A stretch of 64,000 nt of DNA from Bacillus sp. ISL-18 (GCF_018613415.1 NZ_JAGGQG010000002.1:372001-436000), one strand, 5' to 3'. Positions 8,540 through 17,783 are shown, numbered from the stretch's first letter. Made by a program: numbers and translations. The notes: generated by a model from the letters alone, not told the origin.

Positions 8540-9832
8540 ATGGAAACTAATATGTTGAAAAAGACGCCTTTTGTAAGGCTGGTAATCGCCGCAATGCTAG
8601 GTGTTGGTACATCGATCGCACCATTAGTATTATTAAGTTTTGGACTTTCTACCTTTATTGTTATTAGAATTGTTGGACAAGAACATGCAACCGCTGCCTT
8701 TGCTACTGCAACTGGTATCTCTGGTATAGCTGTAGTTATTTTTGGTCTTTTTAGCGGGGTTATTGCAGATAAAACACGATTAAAGATGGGCAGAAGAAGA
8801 TTCTGGATGATCGCGGGCAGTATCGGGGGAGCTCTTTCTATGTTAGCTCTTACTTATGCTACGTCCCTTCCTGTTTTTATCATTGCATTGTGCCTAACAA
8901 ACTTCTTTTATGGTATGGTTTCCCTTTCTTGTTACGCGGTTGTTCCGGAACAAGTAGAACCGGAGAAGTTTGGCCGGGTTTCTGGCCTCATTGGGGCCTC
9001 CGCACCTATTTTCGGTATGACCGGACAGATGCTTATGGGAGCCTTTGCTAAATCAACTCTTGAAGAGAAAATGATTTCGATGATTATTGTTCAGGTGGTT
9101 TGTGGAATTTTAGCTGCCCTATTAATTAAGGACAATTATTTTGTCGGTGCAGCAAAAAGTGAGAAAAAATCATTTGGGATTCGTGGCTTTTATCCAAGCT
9201 TTAAAAAGTATCCTTCCTATACTTGGGCGCTGTTAACAAAGTTGTTTATTAACTTCTCAAATGCTGGAATGGGTATGTTAACCTTGTTCTATATTGCAAG
9301 ATTTCATTTGAGTGAAACAAAGATTTTTCAGTTAATGGCACTTATGGCACCTGGTATCATGTTAATGGTCGTGGCTGGAATACTGGGGGGCTTTTTATCG
9401 GATAAAGTGAAAAAACAAAAGCCATTTGTTATCGGTGCAGCCCTTGTTACAGGCCTTTGTTTAATCGCCTTCGCCTTCTCGTCAAATATTACATGGGTTG
9501 TCGTTGGTAATTTTATCTTCAATTTTGGTTTTGGAATGTATAATGCAGTAGATAATGCTCTTGTAAACCGAATTCTTCCATCTAAAGAGAATGCAGCAAA
9601 AGATATTTCCATTATGAATACAACAACAAGTTTGTCATCCACATTAGTAAATTTTGCAGCACCTTCTTTAATTGGTTTAGGAGTGAGCTTTTTTGGTGGA
9701 GATGGTTATACATTCTTCTTCTTGGTGCTCGCTGCTTTCTCTATCCTTTCTGCTGTTGTAGTCCTGCCAATTCCTGAAATGGAATCTAAAAAGGATAGCG
9801 GACATGATTCTACAAGTGAATTAGTTATATAA
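8540..9832 (+). CDS. MFS sugar/glycoside transporter (copy 1)
   Basis: A 430-aa, 12-helix transporter of the MFS, of the SLC45/GPH-like sugar type. The loop after helix 2 reads GVIADKTRLKMGRRRFW, the basic signature of these families, and a second loop reads FLSDKVKKQKPF. About four of five positions match the protein at 20494-21786 by eye. RBS TAGGGGG lies before ATG 8540. It is followed by a 12-bp hairpin and then the GH78 rhamnosidase, so it probably imports intact rhamnosides for cytoplasmic cleavage. The promoter carries the shared 19-bp element and a cre-like site. Substrate is inferred from neighbours only. Confidence 0.85.
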   Translation: METNMLKKTPFVRLVIAAMLGVGTSIAPLVLLSFGLSTFIVIRIVGQEHATAAFATATGISGIAVVIFGLFSGVIADKTRLKMGRRRFWMIAGSIGGALSMLALTYATSLPVFIIALCLTNFFYGMVSLSCYAVVPEQVEPEKFGRVSGLIGASAPIFGMTGQMLMGAFAKSTLEEKMISMIIVQVVCGILAALLIKDNYFVGAAKSEKKSFGIRGFYPSFKKYPSYTWALLTKLFINFSNAGMGMLTLFYIARFHLSETKIFQLMALMAPGIMLMVVAGILGGFLSDKVKKQKPFVIGAALVTGLCLIAFAFSSNITWVVVGNFIFNFGFGMYNAVDNALVNRILPSKENAAKDISIMNTTTSLSSTLVNFAAPSLIGLGVSFFGGDGYTFFFLVLAAFSILSAVVVLPIPEMESKKDSGHDSTSELVI

Positions 9833-9856
9833 TGAATCATTGAAAAATAAAAAGGG

Positions 9857-9887
9857 GGGATGAATGTACGTAATATACATTCATCCC
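9857..9887 (+). terminator. Intercistronic hairpin between MFS and GH78 genes
   Basis: A perfect 12-bp stem (GGGATGAATGTA / TACATTCATCCC) with a 7-nt loop and only a weak T-rich tail. It is probably a partial terminator or an mRNA stabiliser. A similar hairpin follows the paralogous MFS gene at 21800. Confidence 0.6.
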
Positions 9888-9952
9888 TATTGTCTTTATG
9901 TCATTTGCAAGTTTTTTTAGTAACAAAGTATAGATTGAAAGGAATATAAAAA

Positions 9953-12865
9953 ATGACGTTATTAAAAGTAGAGGCATTAACATGCGAGTATCGTAGAATT
10001 CCACTTGGAATTGATATAAAAAGACCCCGTATTAGCTGGAAGATCCAATCAGATAGACGGGGAACAATGCAAAAGGCCTATCAAATTCAAGTGGCGTATC
10101 AAGCGGATTTTAATGAAATCATATGGGATACGGGGATTATTCGATCAGATGAATCTACTCAAATAGAATATTGCGGCGGTCGAGAATTAAAGCCTCGAAC
10201 AAGGTATTTCTACAGAGTAAAAGTCTGGGACAATTTTGATTTTGAAACAGAGTGGAGTGAAACAGCTTGGTGGGAAACTGGACAGTTAACTTCCGATGAG
10301 TGGAAAGCAGAGTGGATTACACCCGATCCAGCCGGAATCGATCCACTGAGTGAGCCGGCATTTCTATTAAGAAAAGAATTTATTCTAAAACCCGGTATTA
10401 CCTCGGCTCGTATTTATGGCACTGGTGTAGGGTTGTATGAATTATATTTAAACGGAGAACGCGTCGGTGATGAACTACTCGCTCCGGGTTGGACAAGCTA
10501 TCATAGCCGTCTTCAGTATCAGACCTATGATGTAACTGAGCAGCTTCTAGCTGGCTCCAATGCGATTGGAATAATGCTGGCAGATGGCTGGTATAAAGGA
10601 AACCTTGTCAGGGAAAATAACCGTAATATTTATGGTGATAGACGGGCAGCATTTTTTCAAATTCATGTAACCTATATCGATGGGACAGAAGAGATTATTG
10701 TAACGGACAACACATGGAAAGCTTCCACAGGACCGATTCTTTTTTCAGAAATCTATCATGGTGAAACGTATGATGCAAGGCTTGAAAAAGAAGGCTGGAG
10801 CCAGTCCGACTTCAATGAGCAGGATTGGACCGGTACGATTATTCAAGAAATGCCAATTACCCAATTGGTGGCACAGGAAAACTATCCAACCCGTGTAACG
10901 GAAGTTTTGAAACCAATAGATACGTTTGTGACACCAGCGGGTGATACCATTCTAGACATGGGTCAAAACATGGTGGGAAGAATTCGATTTAAAGTGAATG
11001 CACCTGCAGGAACACGAATTATTTTACGCCATGCCGAAGTACTGGATAAAGACGGAAATATTTATTTTGGCAATCTAAAATTTGCCAAGCAAACAGTAGA
11101 GTATATAACAAAAGGGGAAGGGATCGAGTCCTATGCTCCATATTTCACATTCCAGGGGTTCCGTTATGTGAAAGTAGAAGGATATCCAGGACAGGAAAAC
11201 GTTCTGCCACTTGAAAATTTTGTGGGAGAGGTTATCCACTCTGACATGGAGAGAACAGGCGAATTTGAGTGTTCCGATCCATTGGTGAATCGACTTCAGC
11301 AAAATATTGTTTGGGGACAAAGAGGAAACTTCCTCGATGTACCGACAGACTGCCCGCAACGCAGTGAACGGCTGGGATGGACGGCGGATGCACAAGTCTT
11401 CATACCAACTGCATTGTTTAATTATCATGGTGGTCCATTTTTTACAAAGTGGCTTAGAGATTTAAAGGCTGATCAGCTTCCAGACGGCAATGTACCATTT
11501 GTCATTCCGAATGTAGAGGGTGGAAAAGGATCTGCTGCTTGGGGAGATGCAGCGACGATTATTCCATGGACCGTTTATCAAACTTACGGAGATAAACGTG
11601 TACTTGCTGAGCAATTTGACAGTATGAAAGCATGGGTAGAATATATCCGCAGGCAGGGCAAGAACGAATATCTCTGGAATACAGGTTTTCATTTCGGCGA
11701 TTGGTTAGCTCTGGATGCGAAAGAAAATAGCTTTGTTGGCGCCACGGCAAGAGATTTTATTGCCACCGTCTTTTATGCCCATTCAACTAGGATTGTAAGA
11801 GATGCAGCCGAGGTCCTTGGGAAAGCGGATGAAGTTCAGGAATATAGTTTCTTATTGGATAAAATAATTGAACAATTTAATGATGAATTTGTTTCTCCAT
11901 TAGGCAGACTAGTGTCACCAACCCAAACGGCCCATGTCATTGCGCTAATGTTTGATATGGTGGAGGGAAAAGCCAAAGAACGGACAGCCTATGAGTTAAA
12001 CCAGCTTCTCATACAAAATGACTATCATTTGAATACAGGATTTGTCGGAACACCGTATATCAGTTTAGCTCTTTCCAAAGGCGGATATCACGAAACAGCG
12101 GTCAAATTATTAATGAAGGATGATTTCCCGTCCTGGTTGTACCAAGTTAAAAAAGGAGCGACAACCGTTTGGGAGCATTGGGATAGCATTAAGCAAGACG
12201 GTTCGTTCTGGAGTGATCAAATGAATTCCTTCAATCACTATGCATATGGTTCAATTGGAAATTGGATGTATAAAGTCGTCGCAGGGATCGATATGGATCC
12301 AGCAATACCTGCCTATAAGAAGATAAAAATTGAACCAAAATTTGCAGGTATTTCGTTTACCCAAGCAAAAGCTGCCTTTGAATCCATGTATGGAAGGATT
12401 TTATCAGCCTGGAAATTGACGAATGAAACAGTAGAGATCGAGGTTGAAATTCCTGCAAATACAACGGCAGAGATTCTATTACCTAAAGCGCGTCTTGCTG
12501 ATGTGTTGGAAGGAAATAAACCATTGGTTGCAGGGGATATTCATTCATACATGGAAACAAACGAGGGTGTGCGTCTCACTGTAGGTTCTGGATCTTATCA
12601 TTTTAGGTATCGAAACGAGAGTGGATTGAGACCAAACTTTACTGAGGATACACCAATTATTGATTTCCTTGATTATCATGAAGCGGTTGCTATCTTAGAG
12701 AAATTTGCCCCTGGTATCACAAAACCACCTGCTATTTTTTCAACAAAAGCTAGAAGCTTGAAAGAATTGGCGGAATTACAAGAGGCGAATTTAACAGTTG
12801 ATAAGGTTAAGTCCATTATTAACGAGTTAAAAATGCTGGAATTGGAAGCTGTTTTAGTAGAATAA
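9953..12865 (+). CDS. Alpha-L-rhamnosidase, GH78 (copy 1)
   Basis: A 970-aa cytoplasmic enzyme hydrolysing terminal alpha-L-rhamnosyl residues. Order of domains: Ig-like N-terminal region (1-110), carbohydrate-binding-like beta domain with DGWYKGN (about 215), a domain with DMGQNMVGRIRF (about 340), then the (alpha/alpha)6 catalytic barrel. The catalytic motif DVPTDCPQRSERLGWTADAQ starts at Asp462 with the proposed general acid Glu472; the proposed base is Glu741 in TTVWEHW. A tail of roughly 80 residues follows the C-terminal beta-sandwich. The paralogue at 43274 has the same layout. AAGGAA precedes ATG 9953. It lies in an operon with the MFS transporter, with no signal peptide, so imported glycosides are the likely substrates. 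Confidence 0.93.
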   Translation: MTLLKVEALTCEYRRIPLGIDIKRPRISWKIQSDRRGTMQKAYQIQVAYQADFNEIIWDTGIIRSDESTQIEYCGGRELKPRTRYFYRVKVWDNFDFETEWSETAWWETGQLTSDEWKAEWITPDPAGIDPLSEPAFLLRKEFILKPGITSARIYGTGVGLYELYLNGERVGDELLAPGWTSYHSRLQYQTYDVTEQLLAGSNAIGIMLADGWYKGNLVRENNRNIYGDRRAAFFQIHVTYIDGTEEIIVTDNTWKASTGPILFSEIYHGETYDARLEKEGWSQSDFNEQDWTGTIIQEMPITQLVAQENYPTRVTEVLKPIDTFVTPAGDTILDMGQNMVGRIRFKVNAPAGTRIILRHAEVLDKDGNIYFGNLKFAKQTVEYITKGEGIESYAPYFTFQGFRYVKVEGYPGQENVLPLENFVGEVIHSDMERTGEFECSDPLVNRLQQNIVWGQRGNFLDVPTDCPQRSERLGWTADAQVFIPTALFNYHGGPFFTKWLRDLKADQLPDGNVPFVIPNVEGGKGSAAWGDAATIIPWTVYQTYGDKRVLAEQFDSMKAWVEYIRRQGKNEYLWNTGFHFGDWLALDAKENSFVGATARDFIATVFYAHSTRIVRDAAEVLGKADEVQEYSFLLDKIIEQFNDEFVSPLGRLVSPTQTAHVIALMFDMVEGKAKERTAYELNQLLIQNDYHLNTGFVGTPYISLALSKGGYHETAVKLLMKDDFPSWLYQVKKGATTVWEHWDSIKQDGSFWSDQMNSFNHYAYGSIGNWMYKVVAGIDMDPAIPAYKKIKIEPKFAGISFTQAKAAFESMYGRILSAWKLTNETVEIEVEIPANTTAEILLPKARLADVLEGNKPLVAGDIHSYMETNEGVRLTVGSGSYHFRYRNESGLRPNFTEDTPIIDFLDYHEAVAILEKFAPGITKPPAIFSTKARSLKELAELQEANLTVDKVKSIINELKMLELEAVLVE

Positions 12866-12871
12866 ATAGAT

Positions 12872-12902
12872 GAAAGCCAATCGCTTATTGTGATTGGCTT
12901 TC
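12872..12902 (+). terminator. Terminator hairpin after GH78
   Basis: GAAAGCCAATC and GATTGGCTTTC form a perfect 11-bp stem just after the stop codon. The T-tract is short. Confidence 0.75.
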
Positions 12903-12920
12903 TATAGCGGTTGTTGGATA

Positions 12921-13058
12921 TTTGTTAATAAATTCTGGATTTTGTTAATATGGCCTCAAATTTTGTTAATAAATCCTGGAATTTGTTAGTATCTCTAAAT
13001 TTTTGTTAATATAGCCCAAGAATTTGTTGATAAAGCGTTAAAGCAGTAAAGTAAAGCC
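12921..13058. repeat. Six-copy array of a 20-21 bp repeat (TTTGTTAATA core)
   Basis: TTTGTTAATA or a close variant starts at 12921, 12941, 12962, 12982, 13002 and 13023 (steps 20, 21, 20, 20, 21). The last unit runs into AAAGCGTTAAAGCAGTAAAG. The same core and the same closing sequence recur at 16588-16726. Between the cores the sequence varies. Confidence 0.85.
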
Positions 13059-13095
13059 AAAAGGAGCAACCAACTGAGGTGCTCTTTTTTGGCTT
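13054..13095. terminator. Bidirectional terminator between GH78 and AraC
   Basis: AAGCCAAAAGGAGCA pairs with TGCTCTTTTTTGGCTT around an 11-nt loop, with T-rich and A-rich flanks. It serves the convergent minus-strand gene ending at 13112. Confidence 0.75.
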
Positions 13096-13111
13096 CTACT
13101 TAATTTCCTTA

Positions 13112-13930
13112 CTATCTAGGTTTCTTTTTAAAGTCACTAGGGGATTTTCCCATGTATTTTTTAAATTGTCTTGAAAAAATAAAAGGATCATGATATCCAA
13201 CATGGCCGGCTACAATTTTAACAGAATAGCCCTCTGTTAATAGACGTTCGGCTAAATAAAATTTGGTTTGTAGACGATACTGTTTCGGAGAAATTCCAAC
13301 AGATTCTTTAAATAATTTTCTTAGTTTTTCATAACTCATATGAAAGGATGCCGCAATCTCTTCTAACGATTTATCCTCGTAAAGCATATGTTTTGCCCCT
13401 GAAATGATCGTTTCGATGTCTTTGCTTTGATTCACAATGTTTTCCCGGTGCAAATTAATTAATAGTTTTTGTGTATTAAACAGAACTTCGGGAAGCTCAG
13501 CCGTTGTGGTTGTCTTTAACTGGAGAATTAAATCAGTGAACCATTGCTCTAGATATGGTTTTAGGTTTAATTCAAAAACAGGAGCTACTAGATTTAGCAG
13601 TTCTAGAGAAGCTAGTGAATGAAAAGTGGATTCACCGATACTTACATGAAATTCATACCAAGGCTCGGATGAATCTATGATTAACGAATATCTTTTTCCT
13701 GGCAGTTGCTGACAAAGTGAATGTACTGAAAGTGGATAGACTTGTCCCCTTTCCAAATCTATCAAACGCCCTGAACCCTGAAGTAAAACAAAACAATTGT
13801 AATATTCATGACTAATCATTGTAGGTAATTCATTACTATTTCTAGTCACAAATCCGCAAGATAAAATGCCATTTTTTATATCATTTGTTAAGTAGCGAGT
13901 AAATGTATCTGTCTTTGTTGGTTTAATCAA
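13112..13930 (-). CDS. AraC-family regulator divergent from the GH2 gene
   Basis: A 272-aa regulator with an N-terminal cupin sensor (MISHEYYNCFVLLQGSGRLI, residues about 35-100) and a C-terminal double helix-turn-helix (residues about 170-268, including EEIAASFHMSYEKLRKLFKE and GYHDPFIFSRQFKKYMG). The arrangement DP.IFSRQFKK is classic for AraC proteins that govern a neighbouring glycosidase. It is transcribed away from the beta-galactosidase at 14137. The shared intergenic region carries two copies of a 15-bp sequence that are likely its sites. It is not closely related to the AraC pair at 5876 and 30552. Confidence 0.9.
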   Translation of the reverse strand: MIKPTKTDTFTRYLTNDIKNGILSCGFVTRNSNELPTMISHEYYNCFVLLQGSGRLIDLERGQVYPLSVHSLCQQLPGKRYSLIIDSSEPWYEFHVSIGESTFHSLASLELLNLVAPVFELNLKPYLEQWFTDLILQLKTTTTAELPEVLFNTQKLLINLHRENIVNQSKDIETIISGAKHMLYEDKSLEEIAASFHMSYEKLRKLFKESVGISPKQYRLQTKFYLAERLLTEGYSVKIVAGHVGYHDPFIFSRQFKKYMGKSPSDFKKKPR

Positions 13931-13955
13931 TTCTATTACTCCTCATATCGGTTCT

Positions 13956-14044
13956 CCAAAAATAACATGATAGTTAAAGATTACAACCTTATAAAATATA
14001 AATCAAATGGTTTTTTATAATGATTCATACCAAAAATAACATGA
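13956..14044. promoter_or_regulatory. Two identical 15-bp direct repeats in the divergent AraC/GH2 promoter
   Basis: CCAAAAATAACATGA occurs at 13956-13970 and again at 14030-14044, a separation of 74 bp or about seven helical turns. Well-spaced identical direct repeats suggest AraC binding with DNA looping. The function is inferred. Confidence 0.5.
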
Positions 14045-14136
14045 AATTCATGAGTAATGTTATGTGTTACAAAAGTAGTTGATGATAAGATTTTATTGTA
14101 AGAGGTCACTAAAAACTAACTAATGAAGGTGTAAAA

Positions 14137-16581
14137 ATGAGGAAAAAAAATCTGGACTCAAATTGGAGATTTAGTTATTCCACAGGCAACTCTAGTAAGG
14201 ATAAACGAGGAAAAGCATACAAAGATACGGTCAATCTGCCACATGACTTTTCTATTGGATTAGATCGATCAGAATCAGAGGGATCTAATGAAGCAGGAGG
14301 TTTTTTTCCAGGGGGAATTGGCACCTACGAAAAAGAGATCTTTATCAATGAAGAGGAGAAAGAAAAAGTATATATCCTGTTGGTAGAGGGCGCATACATG
14401 AATGCGGAGGTCTACATCAATGGTCATCTGGCTGCTTTGCATCCTTATGGTTACACCGAATTTAAAGTAGATTTAACCGAATACATTCGCTTTGGTCAAA
14501 AGAATAAGCTCCGTGTCGTTGTCAATAACAATGCCATGCCGAATTCCAGGTGGTATAGCGGTTCAGGATTGTACCGACATGTACAGCTTCTAACAGCGGA
14601 AAAACTTTATATTGATCCATGGGACCTACTTGTTGTTACTGAGGATTTTAATGAGGATAAAGCAATTGTAAAAATGGAGGCAACGGTTACAAATGCGCTT
14701 TCTTCAGATGAAAGCATAGAATTTCAGACTATTATTTATGACTCGCAGGGTAATGAGATAGTTACAGAAATAAAGAGTGGCATCGCTCGCAGAGAAGGAA
14801 AAACTAATTTTAGCTCTTTCATCCCTATGGAAGCACCTCAACTTTGGTCTACTGAGAAACCTTATTTATATAAGGCTCGAACAAAGGTTTATAAAAATGG
14901 CTCTTTGATGGATGAAACGGAAACAACCTTTGGAATTCGCTCTATTTCTTTTGATGCAAAGAATGGATTTCGTTTAAACGGTACTTCTTTGAAATTAAAA
15001 GGAGGGTGTATCCACCATGATAATGGTCCACTTGGGGCAGCTGCATTTGACATGGCGGAGTATCGAAAAATCCGTCTTTTAAAGGAACTGGGATACAACG
15101 CCATCCGTACGGCACATAATCCGCCATCACGTGCTCTGCTAGATGCATGCGATTATTATGGAATGCTAGTCATTGATGAGATGTTTGATTGCTGGCGTCA
15201 AAAGAAAAATGCCTATGATTATCATCTGTATTTTGAAGATTGGTGGAAACGAGATGTGGAGGCAACTATTTTACGAGACAGGAACCATCCTTCGGTTATC
15301 ATGTGGTCCATTGGAAACGAAATCGGTGAACGGGATGGCAATTCAGATGGAGTACAGATTGCAGAGGAACTCTGTGCGTATGTCAAACAACTTGATCCTA
15401 CAAGAGCTGTTACAAATGGTGTAAATGCAATCTTCTTGGATGCGGGTGAATTTGGAGGGATATTGGCCAACATCTTTAATGGCAGCGCTGGTGATCTTTC
15501 TGAACTGCCACCGGAAGTTCACGAACTTTTAAAAGAGTGTGATCGCGTGACGGCTGAGTGGGGAGAAATAACAGAACCCTTTTGTAAACCTTTAGATGTT
15601 GTCGGGTATAACTATCTTGATAGCCGGTATGAAGAAGATGGCCTAAAATTTCCAGACCGGGTAATTTGCGGAACAGAATCCTATCCCAAAATGATGGCAT
15701 CTGTGTGGAAAATGGTGGAGGAAAATCCCCATGTCATTGGTGATTTTTCATGGACAGCGATCGATTATATTGGGGAATCCGGGATTGGACGCAGTTTTTA
15801 TGATGAGACAGGAAACCTGTTTGGAGATTATCCGTGGCACTTGTCAAATTGCGGGGATTTAGATATTTGTGGGTTTATACGTCCACAGGGGGAATATCGA
15901 AAAATACTTTGGAATAAGCGGAAAGAACCATATTTAGCGATTCTAAAACCGGAACACTTTAGGAAAAAGGAAATTGTGTCTGCTTGGGGCTGGAGCGATG
16001 TCGTTCACAGCTGGAGTTTTCCAAAGCATGTAGGACAAAAGGTTCGCGTTGATATTTACAGTAATGCTGAAGAGGTTGAATTGCTTATTAATGGAAGCAG
16101 TATTGGAAGAAAAACAGTAAATGAGGAACTAAAGGCCAGTTTTGAAGTGGACTATACACCGGGTTCCATTGAAGCAATAAATTATAGAAATGGCAGGAAA
16201 GCTGAGATTGATAGAATAGAAACTTGCGAGGATCCGTATTCTTTACAACTAGAAGTAGAAGAAGAGAATTGGAATTCAATAAACACTGATGATTTGAAAT
16301 ACATTACCTGCAGTATTAGGGATAAAAATGGATTATTAGTTCCATATGCAGAACATTTGGTAAATATAGAAGTTAGTGGAGCAGGGGAGCTTGCCGCAAT
16401 TGGTACTGGAAATCCCGTATCAGAAGAAAGTTATAAGGAGTTTTTTAGAAAAGCCTATAACGGGAAATTGTTAATTGTTATAAGAGGGAAAGCGGAGGGA
16501 AAAGCAATCATTTCGGCAAGTTCGGAAGGTATCAGAGAAAACTCTATCGAGATACAGATGAACCTTTTTTGGTGTTGTTAG
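14137..16581 (+). CDS. GH2 beta-galactosidase-like glycosidase
   Basis: An 814-aa cytoplasmic GH2 enzyme. Order: sugar-binding jelly-roll (about 10-165, GGFFPGGIGTYEKE and NSRWYSGSGLYRHV), Ig-like domain (about 170-275), TIM barrel (about 280-585), then a DUF4982-like domain (about 600-665) and a C-terminal Ig-like domain. The acid/base is Glu395 (IGNEIGE) and the nucleophile is Glu514 (CGTESYP). This modular form is annotated as beta-galactosidase but also includes beta-glucuronidases and other specificities. The divergent AraC gene probably controls it. AAGGTG lies before ATG 14137. An array of 20-21 bp repeats follows the stop. Confidence 0.88.
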   Translation: MRKKNLDSNWRFSYSTGNSSKDKRGKAYKDTVNLPHDFSIGLDRSESEGSNEAGGFFPGGIGTYEKEIFINEEEKEKVYILLVEGAYMNAEVYINGHLAALHPYGYTEFKVDLTEYIRFGQKNKLRVVVNNNAMPNSRWYSGSGLYRHVQLLTAEKLYIDPWDLLVVTEDFNEDKAIVKMEATVTNALSSDESIEFQTIIYDSQGNEIVTEIKSGIARREGKTNFSSFIPMEAPQLWSTEKPYLYKARTKVYKNGSLMDETETTFGIRSISFDAKNGFRLNGTSLKLKGGCIHHDNGPLGAAAFDMAEYRKIRLLKELGYNAIRTAHNPPSRALLDACDYYGMLVIDEMFDCWRQKKNAYDYHLYFEDWWKRDVEATILRDRNHPSVIMWSIGNEIGERDGNSDGVQIAEELCAYVKQLDPTRAVTNGVNAIFLDAGEFGGILANIFNGSAGDLSELPPEVHELLKECDRVTAEWGEITEPFCKPLDVVGYNYLDSRYEEDGLKFPDRVICGTESYPKMMASVWKMVEENPHVIGDFSWTAIDYIGESGIGRSFYDETGNLFGDYPWHLSNCGDLDICGFIRPQGEYRKILWNKRKEPYLAILKPEHFRKKEIVSAWGWSDVVHSWSFPKHVGQKVRVDIYSNAEEVELLINGSSIGRKTVNEELKASFEVDYTPGSIEAINYRNGRKAEIDRIETCEDPYSLQLEVEEENWNSINTDDLKYITCSIRDKNGLLVPYAEHLVNIEVSGAGELAAIGTGNPVSEESYKEFFRKAYNGKLLIVIRGKAEGKAIISASSEGIRENSIEIQMNLFWCC

Positions 16582-16587
16582 AGGGGA

Positions 16588-16726
16588 TTTGTTAATATAT
16601 CCCAGATTTTGTTAATATGGTTTTGATTTTTGTTAATATCACTTGGAAATTTGTTAATATCGCAAAATTTTTGTTAATATTTTCCCGAAATTTGTTAATA
16701 AAGCGTTAAAGCAGTAAAGTGAAGCC
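16588..16726. repeat. Six-copy array of a 20-21 bp repeat (TTTGTTAATA core), second site
   Basis: TTTGTTAATA starts at 16588, 16608, 16629, 16650, 16670 and 16691 (steps 20, 21, 21, 20, 21). It ends in AAGCGTTAAAGCAGTAAAGT followed by GAAGCC, almost the same ending as the array at 12921-13058. It lies between the GH2 stop and its terminator. The rest of the 350-bp gap holds the terminator and the deoR promoter. Confidence 0.85.
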
Positions 16727-16782
16727 TTCTTTTAGAGAAGTTAGCTCAATTTAAAGAGCCAGATTTAAATAAGATCGATTTC

Positions 16783-16814
16783 GGATAGGCGTTTGGGAGC
16801 GCCTGTCCTTTTTT
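16783..16814 (+). terminator. Rho-independent terminator after GH2
   Basis: GGATAGGCG pairs with CGCCTGTCC (one U-G pair), followed by six T. Confidence 0.85.
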
Positions 16815-16820
16815 GACTAA

Positions 16821-16872
16821 AAAACAAAAATATATGTGTTTGTTTTCCAAAAAAATATGGTATATTTATAAT
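16821..16872 (+). promoter_or_regulatory. Promoter and possible operator of the DeoR gene
   Basis: AAAACAAA (16821-16828) and TTTGTTTT (16839-16846) form an inverted repeat upstream of TATAAT (16867-16872). Further ACAAA steps lie downstream. This may be an autoregulatory DeoR site; the evidence is weak in such AT-rich DNA. Confidence 0.3.
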
Positions 16873-16931
16873 GATAATAAGTAAAAAACAAATATAAAAC
16901 AACATAAATAAAAAGAAAAGGGGTGGAAGCA

Positions 16932-17693
16932 ATGCTGGTAGCAGAAAGACAAAAAAAGATCGTTGAATTGGTTAATGAACGACTAAGCATACGGGTAACG
17001 GAGCTCAGTAAAATTTTCTCCGTGACGGAAGAAACCATTCGCCGGGACCTTGAAAAGCTTGAAAAAGAAAATTTATTAATGCGCTCTCATGGCGGTGCGG
17101 TTAGTATTGAGAAGGACCAGGGGGAAGTTTCTTATTTAGAAAGAGAAATAACGAATGCGGAACAAAAGAAGGCAATTGCTGCGGCAGCGGTGCGTTTAAT
17201 TGAGCCAGCTGATCAAATCGTATTAGATGCTAGTACTACCGCATGGTATGTCGCAAAAGAATTGTCCGATATGCCGCTAACCGTTTTGACAAATTCGATT
17301 AAGGTTGCGATTGAACTTAGTAAAAAAGAACAGATTAAAGTGATTTCAACTGGTGGAACCTTACTCTCACAATCATTATCATATGTTGGACCGTTAGCAG
17401 AACGATCCCTAAGCATGTATCACGTCAATAAAGCGTTTCTTTCCTGCAAAGGGGTCCATTTAGAAAGAGGATTAAGTGATTTTAATGAATCACAAGCGTT
17501 ATTAAAAAAACAGATGATGGAAATTTCTGATGAAACGATTTTAATGGTGGACTCAAGCAAATTTGGAACTCGTGCCTTTTCAAGAATCTCACCTGTTTCC
17601 AATCTCGACTGCATTATTACTGATTCAAAAATAGAGGAAGAAACTAAAAACGAGTTGGAAGACAAAAATATCAGATTATTAATTGTAAACTAA
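16932..17693 (+). CDS. DeoR-family transcriptional repressor, possibly RhaR-like
   Basis: A 253-aa repressor. An N-terminal winged helix (residues 1-57, VTELSKIFSVTEETIRRDLE) is followed by the DeoR effector domain (about 75-235) with DASTTAWYVAKEL, LTNSIKVAIEL, ISTGGTL and the MVDSSKFG motif. DeoR proteins sense phosphorylated sugars. The sequence recalls the B. subtilis rhamnose repressor RhaR (YulB), and rhamnose genes are in this window, but the match is from memory and uncertain. GTG 16923 is in frame; ATG 16932 is chosen because AAGGGGTGG at 16917-16925 fits it. Followed by its own terminator. Confidence 0.85.
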   Translation: MLVAERQKKIVELVNERLSIRVTELSKIFSVTEETIRRDLEKLEKENLLMRSHGGAVSIEKDQGEVSYLEREITNAEQKKAIAAAAVRLIEPADQIVLDASTTAWYVAKELSDMPLTVLTNSIKVAIELSKKEQIKVISTGGTLLSQSLSYVGPLAERSLSMYHVNKAFLSCKGVHLERGLSDFNESQALLKKQMMEISDETILMVDSSKFGTRAFSRISPVSNLDCIITDSKIEEETKNELEDKNIRLLIVN

Positions 17694-17718
17694 CAGACCA
17701 ATATCCGGTCTGTTTTTT
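17694..17718 (+). terminator. Rho-independent terminator after deoR
   Basis: CAGACC-AATATCC-GGTCTG and six T, starting directly at the stop codon. Confidence 0.85.
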
Positions 17719-17783
17719 ACACTATTTGATACATAGATGTATACTAGATAAAATAAGTAATTCCATTAAGATGGGTGACCGAA

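Noticed and set aside
8367-8558. Small 63-aa open frame before the MFS gene
   Set aside because: It covers the activator element, cre and -10 of the MFS promoter, has no ribosome binding site and overlaps the MFS start.
11075-11750. Minus-strand frames inside the GH78 gene
   Set aside because: Antisense frames within a well conserved enzyme gene; no start signals or recognisable domains.
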